A stretch of 64,000 bases of DNA, taken from the NCBI GenBank assembly GCA_029204225.1, contig MU831834.1:1-64000 (forward strand), read 5' to 3'. This stretch comes from Diphasiastrum complanatum. Lineage: Eukaryota; Streptophyta; Lycopodiopsida; Lycopodiales; Lycopodiaceae. A program made the translations under genes and the position numbers. The notes beneath the pieces were generated by a model that was not told the DNA's origin, did not search any database, and saw only the letters and a list, made by a program, of their open reading frames with translations. Shown here one piece after another: positions 56,656-64,000 of this stretch (the first letter of the stretch is position 1; each line of letters opens with the position of its first letter).

Positions 56656-59600
56656 ATGGAGGTTATTCCTCTTATGAACCTGCATGCTCTTTGGAAATTC
56701 CAGCCTTTGCTGAGTCTCTCGCTACTGCTTTTGATCGGGGATGGCATTTTCAAAACTGTCTCTGCATCTGGAGTCAATAACACATCCTTATCTAGCATTC
56801 TCACAGACACAAAAGCTTTGCTGGATTTTAAGCACTCAGTCCAATATGATCCTCAAACGTTTCTCAACGGATGGGTGGCAGATATCTCAAAAACTTCGGG
56901 TGGAAACGACACGGCCGTATGTGGATGGCGTGGTGTTAGGTGTACCTACTCTCGTGTCAGTGCGCTTAATCTCAGCGGAGCTCTCTTATCAGGCCCACTT
57001 CCGGAACCTGCCCTTTCTAAGCTGGATCACCTCCAAGCTTTGTCCTTGGGGGGCAATAGGTTCCATGGAAGTCTTCTGATGGGAAGTGGCACCCAAACGC
57101 CACCAGGAGAAAACTTCACAGATTCAAAATCACAGGTAAGAAACAACTCATTTGGGCAGGCGGATTGCAAGATGCTGACGAGTTTGGATTTGTCTTGGAA
57201 CAATTTTTCAGGAGAGGTGCCTGCTGTTCTTGGCCACTGTAACTCTTTAAAATTCATCAATTTATCAGGCAATCGATTTTCTGGTCTTATACCCGAATCA
57301 TTAGGTAACTTGAGAAGCCTAAGGTCTTTGAATTTTTCTCACAATAATCTCTCTGGGGTGATTCCACCAGAGCTAACTATGTCTTGTGCAACTCTTCAAG
57401 AGATCGACTTATCGAACAACAACCTTTCTGGTTCCATACCTATGCAATTTTCAGCCTGTACATCACTTGAACACTTTTGTTTAAGCCATAACAACTTTTC
57501 TGGAAGATTTCCAGATATTTTAGGCCAAATGCACTCGTTGCAAATTTTAAAAATAGATGATAACTATATTGAAGGGCCGTTGCCATCGCATGTTGATAAC
57601 TGTACCGATCTGGAAGTTTTAGATTTGAGTTCCAACTTCTTCTCAGAGGGTAGTCCTGCTCAAGAGTTTTGCGGTGTCAATTCTGCGTTGAAGATTTTAA
57701 TTCTCGCCAACAATCGCTTCACAGGTCCAGTGTCATCCTCCCTTACCAACTGCACCCACCTGCAGATCCTGGACCTCAGCTTTAATTTTTTTACTGGGAA
57801 ATTTCCACCGGAACTCTGTACCTCCTTAGATCTGGAGCACCTTATGATATGGTACAATAGATTGGAGGGTATGATTTCACCAGATATTGGAAGCTGTAAA
57901 AAGCTGAAAACATTGGTTATGAACTACAACAATTTACAGGGGTTTATTCCTCCCCAGCTTTCCAATTGCAGTGAACTGAGATGGTTGTCCCTGAGTAATA
58001 ACCAATTTAGTGGTCCGATACCACCTGAGTTAGGTCTACTGCAAAATCTTATAATTCTCCAATTGAGCAACAATTCACTCACAGGAGACATACCTTTGGA
58101 GCTTGGAAACTGCAGCACTTTGGTTTGGCTCGATTTGAATAGCAATTATTTGAATGGGGTGATTCCTCCTAGAATAGGAAGAAAAGTAATCGCTCCACTT
58201 ATGCATGGGGCAATCACTAATGTACTTGGTTTTGCAAGAAACGTAGATGATAAATGCAAGGGAGTAGGGGGGCTCCTAGAAATTGAAGGAATAAGATGGC
58301 AGCAACTATCTCAATTGCCAATGTTGTTATCCTGTAAGTATAGGTTCTATAGAGGAGTCAACTTAAGCGCCGACACAAAAGTTAGCAGCCTTGTCTACTT
58401 AGATCTCTCTTACAACGACCTATCTGGAACCCTTCCAGCTGAAATTGGCACCATGACAGACCTTGTAATTCTTGATGTAAGCCACAACTCTTTGAATGGA
58501 TCCATCCCACCCTCTATTGGCCGGCTAAATAACCTGGAATTGCTCCATTTAGCATGGAATCAGCTCCAAGGGGAGATACCTTCTTCATTCTCCAATTTGA
58601 CGTTTCTCGTGGATTTTAACCTTTCCCACAGTAATCTCTCTGGTCAAATTCCTGCAGGAGGTCAATTAACTACATTTCCAGCTTCTGCATATGACGTGAA
58701 CGATGGTCTCTGCGGCTTACCAATTGGTGCATGCTCCCAGCCACCTCCAACTCATCTTCCTGCACCTAGTCGTCCTACTGCTTATAAGAAAAGAGCTCTG
58801 CCCAGAATGGCCAGAATTATTCTGGTTTTGATTTTGATTCTTATACTGGCTTCCTTGATAGGCATCGTGTTGTGGTGGGTCTGGCATCAAAAGAAACTCA
58901 AAAAGGAATGTACTCCTACTGCTGACAGTATCTTTGCCTTTGACCAAAACTGGAAGACAGCATACAAAGAACCTCTCAGTATCAATGTGGCCACTTTTGA
59001 AAGACCGTTAAGGAGAATAACTTTTACAGATCTGGTTGAAGCGACAAAGGGATTCGACGTAAAAAATATGGTCGGTTCCGGTGGATTTGGCGAGGTTTAC
59101 AAAGCCCATCTTATGGATGGCTCAATTGTAGCTGTTAAAAAGCTCACTCGGTTTAATTATCAAGGAGAGCGACAGTTTGTATCTGAGATGGAAACATTGG
59201 GGAAGATTAAGCATCCTAATCTGGTCCCCTTACTTGGTTATTGTAAAATAGGAGAAGAGAGGATTTTGGTATATGAGTACATGCCAGGTGGGAATTTGGA
59301 GCATTTGCTATATGAGACACATCTTGGTGGTGCAAGGATCAATATTCTCTGGGAGTTGCGGAAGCAAATTGCTTTGGATATGGCTCGTGGTCTCGCGTTT
59401 TTACATCACCAGTGCATACCTCATGTAATTCACCGTGACATGAAGTCTAGCAATGTGCTGCTAGATATTTGTTATGAAGCAAGGCTTTCAGATTTTGGCA
59501 TGGCCAGATTAATCAGTGCATCAGATACCCATAATTCTGTAAGTTCACTTGCTGGAACACCAGGTTATGTTCCCCCAGAGTATTATCAAAGCTGTAGATG

Positions 59601-59931
59601 TACAAAAGAGGGAGATGTGTACAGTTTTGGCGTTGTTTTGCTTGAGATTTTGACAAGGAGAAAGCCAACAGACAAAGAGGAATTCGGAGAAAATAATCTA
59701 GTTGGGTGGGTTAAACTCCATGTAAATGAAAACAGAAGTATAGAAGTGCTTGACCCAGATTTGATTGAACAAAATCAGGAGCAGGAGGAAATGCTTCAAT
59801 ACTTGAGTGTGGCTTGCAAATGCCTAGAAGACCAACAATCACGTCGCCCCTCAATGCTTCAAGTGGTGGCTATATTCAAAGAATTGTCATTAGATTCAGA
59901 CACAGACTGTAAAAAGCAGGTACTATTATAG
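56656..59931 (+). CDS. BRI1-family LRR receptor-like serine/threonine kinase
   Basis: Single exon, 1,091 codons from ATG 56,656; the in-frame ATG at 56,674 is an alternative start. A hydrophobic signal peptide (about residues 10-35) is followed by the LRR N-cap (DTKALLDFKHSVQYDP to CGWRGVRC) and about 19 leucine-rich repeats. An island between repeats at about residues 512-575 has CKGVGGLLEIEGIRWQQL, the BRI1-type island where brassinosteroid binds in known receptors. Then come further repeats, the C-cap (DGLCGLPIGAC), a transmembrane helix at about 721-743, and a juxtamembrane EPLSINVATFERPLRRITF. The kinase has the glycine loop GSGGFGEVY, Lys828, HRDMKSSNVLLD (Asp928), DFGMARL (Asp946) and GTPGYVPPEYYQS, all intact. 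BRI1 has about 1,196 residues; this one has fewer repeats. It could be BRI1, BRL1/3 or BRL2-type; no choice is made. AATAAA follows the stop at 59,934. Confidence 0.93.
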   Translation: MEVIPLMNLHALWKFQPLLSLSLLLLIGDGIFKTVSASGVNNTSLSSILTDTKALLDFKHSVQYDPQTFLNGWVADISKTSGGNDTAVCGWRGVRCTYSRVSALNLSGALLSGPLPEPALSKLDHLQALSLGGNRFHGSLLMGSGTQTPPGENFTDSKSQVRNNSFGQADCKMLTSLDLSWNNFSGEVPAVLGHCNSLKFINLSGNRFSGLIPESLGNLRSLRSLNFSHNNLSGVIPPELTMSCATLQEIDLSNNNLSGSIPMQFSACTSLEHFCLSHNNFSGRFPDILGQMHSLQILKIDDNYIEGPLPSHVDNCTDLEVLDLSSNFFSEGSPAQEFCGVNSALKILILANNRFTGPVSSSLTNCTHLQILDLSFNFFTGKFPPELCTSLDLEHLMIWYNRLEGMISPDIGSCKKLKTLVMNYNNLQGFIPPQLSNCSELRWLSLSNNQFSGPIPPELGLLQNLIILQLSNNSLTGDIPLELGNCSTLVWLDLNSNYLNGVIPPRIGRKVIAPLMHGAITNVLGFARNVDDKCKGVGGLLEIEGIRWQQLSQLPMLLSCKYRFYRGVNLSADTKVSSLVYLDLSYNDLSGTLPAEIGTMTDLVILDVSHNSLNGSIPPSIGRLNNLELLHLAWNQLQGEIPSSFSNLTFLVDFNLSHSNLSGQIPAGGQLTTFPASAYDVNDGLCGLPIGACSQPPPTHLPAPSRPTAYKKRALPRMARIILVLILILILASLIGIVLWWVWHQKKLKKECTPTADSIFAFDQNWKTAYKEPLSINVATFERPLRRITFTDLVEATKGFDVKNMVGSGGFGEVYKAHLMDGSIVAVKKLTRFNYQGERQFVSEMETLGKIKHPNLVPLLGYCKIGEERILVYEYMPGGNLEHLLYETHLGGARINILWELRKQIALDMARGLAFLHHQCIPHVIHRDMKSSNVLLDICYEARLSDFGMARLISASDTHNSVSSLAGTPGYVPPEYYQSCRCTKEGDVYSFGVVLLEILTRRKPTDKEEFGENNLVGWVKLHVNENRSIEVLDPDLIEQNQEQEEMLQYLSVACKCLEDQQSRRPSMLQVVAIFKELSLDSDTDCKKQVLL

Positions 59932-60860
59932 CAATAAAAGAAGAATCTCTTTATTGAATTCAAGTTCTGAGAATTTACCGTGTTCAATCCTTTCTATTGA
60001 TGTCATATAATGTGTGAATTCAAGTTCTCTAGGAGTAAAGACAATTAGATTCTGTGATTTACAACTGTGCAAACCCTCAAATGACACAAGAAACATTAGA
60101 TACTAAGAGTTCAGTAGCAATCACTCAGTTAACCATGCTCTCAAGTGCTTGACCTTTTTGAAGTATAAATTAAAGTTCTCTTGGAGTACAGATATGTCAG
60201 AAAGGATGATTAGCAGTATCTTGTCAGCGGTTATTGATTGTGATTGATTGTTTCAGCCTGCTCTCACTTGTAGTGCATCTTGGAGGTTCAAAACATGGCA
60301 AACCTTCAAGAGTCACATCCAAGTTCACTCTATGTCCCTTGCAACTGCCAGCCCTCACATGGATGATGGGATGGGCTTTACTCTAGCATTTAGAAATTTG
60401 AACCATATTGGTTTGATGCGAGTTTTATTCATTATTCTTTCAAGATCTTCCCAAATGTGATGAGTTAGTGTATCTTGCTCGACTTTGGCTCTCCCACCCA
60501 AATTAGCTTCTTTGTGCACCCATGGGTCGACAATACCAAGAAGCATTATTCTTTTAAAGTTTTTCTCATTATTCTTTCATATATGCTCTGTAGGCACTGT
60601 TGCTACACGCAACTTTCATGAGGGTCAATGGAGGCTATGTATAATTTAAAATTGGTACCATGAATTTTTGTAATGGTTGTCTGGGTGAATTTTGCATATG
60701 TGTCTCATATGTTTATTTGCTCTCAACATGATCGTTCCATGCCATATTTTGAGGGTTTTAACTATCTGAGAGTAAATTTTTACAAAACCAAAATGGCATT
60801 GGCTATGGATGCTTGTTTTGATGAGACATGTTTCATGTTTTTTACTTGATCAAAATGTTA
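59932..60860. other. 3' region and intergenic
   Basis: AATAAAAG at 59,934 is a possible polyadenylation signal of the BRI1-like gene, though very near the stop. No further gene is supported. Confidence 0.4.
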
Positions 60861-60861
60861 T

Positions 60862-61500
60862 GCAACAACTCACATATGTTTTATGATCACATCTATTTTT
60901 CTGATAAAAATGGTTTAGTTGGTAGATTAGAGCCATATCCTCTACCAGATTTTTTGAGTGAGGAATGGATTTCTCTTGATGTAGCAATTTCAAAAAGTTT
61001 TTGATCTAGGCTATATTTTGATATTCTAAGTATATTAAAATGTAGCACTGGATCAAAGAATAATAGATTAAGTTGGTATCTACCTTTTATTATTTTTGTT
61101 GATTTTTTTTCCAAATGCAATGTTTGGAGAACAAAAAAAATGTTTATTTGTAAGGACTTGAGTGCTAAAATAATCGCCGAGTTGTTGGATGATGGTTGGG
61201 ATACAAAACAAAATCAGTAAGTTGAGTGTAGAGTATGTTACTCATCCATGACATTTAGATATCACATCGAAAAACAAACGCTCACTTTGCTGCTGTATTA
61301 TAGAAGATGGATTAAATGCAAAAATGTTTGGAAGCCACTTGATCAAGATTTTGGTATAAACCCTCAAGAGCAACTTCAGATAACAATGAAAAGAAATGAC
61401 AACATTCTTGCAATGGTTGAGGTCGAGGAAGATTGGTGTCTCAATCACATTTGATCAAAACTAGACATGTTGCAATTCGATCTACCTCAATACTATCAAT
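60862..61500 (+). pseudogene. Decayed coding remnant, unrecognised
   Basis: The plus strand reads for long stretches with few stops: FYDHIYFSDKNGLVGRLEPY, PDFLSEEWISLDVAISKSF, stop, RLYFDILSILKCSTGSKNN, ICKDLSAKIIAELLDDGWDT, stop, then 61,248-61,451 (FRYHIEKQTLTLLLYYRRW, INPQEQLQITMKRNDN). Composition is protein-like. No domain is recognised; it may be another transposon product. It adjoins repeat copy B. Confidence 0.35.
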
Positions 61501-61619
61501 TTCGATTGAATGGTGTAAAGGTACGTTATGCCATATAAAAATATTCTTTTTTTTCTATTTCTAAGTGAATCAATTTCATAAAATATATTAACTAAAATAA
61601 TTTCTCTTGTGCAGATAAG

Positions 61620-62925
61620 AGTAAGGTAGGAAGAGCATATAAAATGTAAAGATATTGGAACATCCATCGAAATTGAAGATCCATAAATTATGAACTATGG
61701 AATTTTGTATTATGTAATACAATTTTTTGTATGAAAATATATGAACCACTTTTTCTATGAGGCTCTTTCATTTCTATGATCTCCCTTTCCATGGTGCAAT
61801 CAATGTAATTGCAACTAGATAATATGAGTTTTCAATAACAAGATTCATTGTCTCCTACAGGAAATGCATTATCTCCATTGGGGAGATCTTAAGTCACTTG
61901 AACTCCAATGACCACTACAATCAAATATCAAATCGACGTTTGCCCTTGTTGATGTCTCGTATATATCGGTTGTATTTTTGGTCTTCATTGCCTTGGTTTG
62001 TATTGTCCTTGTCTTGGCATATTTGGATATGTTCAGAAGATGATCTAATCAAAGCTTTGTTGTAACAAATCTAAGTTTGCCACATGTTTGGATTGGTTGT
62101 GGCAAAGGTTCGATCAGATCATCTTTCTGAATTTATCAAAAAATAAAACCATGGTAAAGACAAGGCAGACCAAGGCTATGAAAAAAAAAACGTGTCAAAA
62201 AATCGTAGAAATTGAAGACAAATGAATCATAACCTAAATTAATAACAAAAAAAAAACAAGTAAGAACAACCATAGAAAAACTGTAAATATATTTCTATTA
62301 AAATTTTCTATACATGTGTCTCATCCACATCAAGTGAGATGAATATTTAATCAGTATCAACTATCTATGATCTCTAAGTCCATTTCTCCAGTTGGAAGTA
62401 GCTTGGGTGGAGAACACTCGGCCACTGCAACTGGATATGAATTTTTTATCACAAGCTTTATGGTCTCCTGCCTGAATTGCATTATCTTCATTGGGGAGAC
62501 CTTCGGGCATTTAAACTGAAAAAAAACATAAATACAGTTAAATGTAATTAATCAAAGATCAGTTAATAGGAATTTGAATATGAAAAAAACAAAAACACAA
62601 TTAAAAGCTATTAATTGAAGATTACCTCTTCCAAATTTGGAAGTCCATCTTGTAGTGCAAGCCAGTGTTTGGCATTGCATACGATATACCAACACAACTG
62701 ACAGAATCAACCTCCTAGGAAGATTGCAGAATCCAAATTTTAACATTATGAGATATCGGATCAACGCGCAAAATATTATAATTAAATCTACAACGGAAAC
62801 AAGCGCGCGTCGAACCGATATCCAAAAAATATTGTTTGAATATTGGATCAACGCGCACGTTATGAAAAGGAACCAAACAATATCTACAAGGGTACGTCGA
62901 ACTAATATTGATATTGAACCCAAAA
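61620..62925 (-). repeat. Gene-like dispersed repeat, copy B
   Basis: Inverted counterpart of 17,578-18,790, about 80 percent similar by eye. It keeps the two tandem GACGCGCG units (62,730-62,925), the coding-like piece ending QDGLPNLEE, and the splice-like GTAATC (at 62,627) and TTTCAG (at 62,519). The second piece (FKCPKVSPMKIMQFRQ, LVIKNSYPVAVAECSPPKLL, PTGEMDLEIIDS) runs clean to a stop near 62,357, so copy B is better preserved than A. It carries about 90 bp near 62,060-62,150 that A lacks. Confidence 0.6.
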
Positions 62926-64000
62926 TGGTTTGTCAAGATTAGCACTTAATCTCATGGCTTTGTGTTGTACATTTCTCATCCCTCGTTGGCTATGGCTCCA
63001 TCTAGCATGACTATGGCAGTCTCCCAACTAGTCTACGCTATGGCTTCTCCAACTAGCTTGAGCAAAAGGATGGGAAGAGCACAATGAGCATAGGGTGAGT
63101 GTTCTTGAGAGTATGATCCACTCTTCTCTCTTTTCTCTCCTTATTTTTTGACAAATGATGGCTTAACCTAATTCAATGACGGCTTAACCTAAAATCTCCT
63201 CCTCTAAGGCTTACCCTATTAGAGAATGGAAGGCCTAGATTAACTTTACCTGTTGCCAGATTAATAATATACAATACAATGTGAAGTAACACAGTACATG
63301 AAACCACACAAGGGAGAACAGTCGGAGAGAAAGATAGGCATGTATTGCAAATGAGATTCTTGCCGAAAATGGACTCTTCCACTCCTATATATACTTGGAG
63401 TGTTGGTCACTTACAATAGGCCTTTGTGACTAACTTTTAAATAACTTGAAATCACATATCTATGTGTAGTGCCCATGACAGGTTTAACTTAGAACTAAAT
63501 AACTTAAGCCAATACGGATAACGTAAAAGCCTAAACTTGATGGGCAAATTCTACGTTTAGATCCTATCCTGCTTGTATTTCTAAAGATGTTCCGCAAGAT
63601 GGCTAGAATATTCCTTGGAATATCAGTCTACATTATCCCCTCCATTAAGAACTTGGCAGTCTCACGCCAAGTGCAATGTTAAGACCTCACTCCTTATGGT
63701 GCTGGAGGAGTCAAAGTTGGTGCAGCTTGTAGATGTGGAACTTTTCTGTAAAGTGTTGGTCCATAGGAGATGAAGATTTGAAGAATTATGGACATCTCTA
63801 GAAGAGCTGATGTGGACCATATGGGAGTTGGCTCTTTGATAAGTTGTATTTCCAAGTGATCACACAAATGATTCAGTGGATGATGTACACGAGCTTAGTA
63901 TATTTTAGACGTGATGTGAATGCCACACAAGGGGTTACTGAACGACAATGAGATGAAGATGGAGTGGGTGTGATAACGGGTATTGTAATCTCGGAAGTGG
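62926..64000. other. No gene seen
   Basis: AT-rich with short frames only. No LTR end or inverted repeat was recognised; a repeat may continue past the window edge. Confidence 0.4.

Overview
The window reads as nuclear DNA of a land plant with a large, transposon-filled genome. The evidence is layered, mostly decayed Ty1/copia and Ty3/gypsy retrotransposons with plant-type primer-binding sites (tRNA-iMet and tRNA-Asp), plus two recognisable plant genes with plant-style GT-AG introns or plant receptor-kinase architecture. A gymnosperm or fern fits the density of old, nested elements, but no sequence here fixes the lineage.

Layout. 1-5.3 kb: remnants of a DUF7869-like protein, a copia gag on the minus strand, and the 3' end of a gypsy pol followed by an accessory ORF. 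5.36-14.6 kb: one plus-strand copia element (gag, then pol, PPT and LTR start) split by a 5.1 kb unclassified insert. 15.3-17.3 kb: minus-strand gypsy PR-RT and copia RT-RNase H scraps. 17.6-20.5 kb: copy A of a gene-like dispersed repeat, whose copy B lies inverted at 61.6-62.9 kb, and a broken unknown gene. 20.6-23.35 kb: an odd zone of GC-rich palindromes, an inverted repeat and a GGTCC-rich minisatellite. 23.35-24.27 kb: an LTR-like and tRNA-Asp-PBS segment closed by an inverted repeat. 25.8-27.2 kb: a copia gag remnant and a MITE. 27.73-36.20 kb: an almost complete minus-strand copia element, LTR to LTR, holding a fragment of a second, plus-strand copia element. 36.25-39.7 kb: a gypsy/chromovirus remnant between 332-bp LTR segments. 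41.13-47.27 kb: a four-exon BODYGUARD-type alpha/beta-hydrolase gene (minus strand). 48.5-53.6 kb: a gypsy pol remnant interrupted by a 2,950-bp element that has terminal inverted repeats, a 5-bp target duplication, and LTR-, PBS- and gag-like contents. 56.66-59.93 kb: an intact single-exon BRI1-family receptor kinase. 60-64 kb: gene remnants and repeat copy B.

The two host genes are independent. The BODYGUARD-like enzyme is expected to act in cuticle formation at the epidermis, and the BRI1-like kinase in steroid-hormone or related signalling at the plasma membrane. No operon logic applies.

The most unusual signal is the pair of loci at 49.1-52.1 kb and 23.35-24.27 kb. In both, an LTR-like sequence and a tRNA-Asp primer site are followed by an inverted copy of the beginning of the same LTR-like sequence, rather than by a second direct LTR. 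The palindrome family at 20.6-23.35 kb is the second. All family calls were made by reading translations by eye; no database search was possible.
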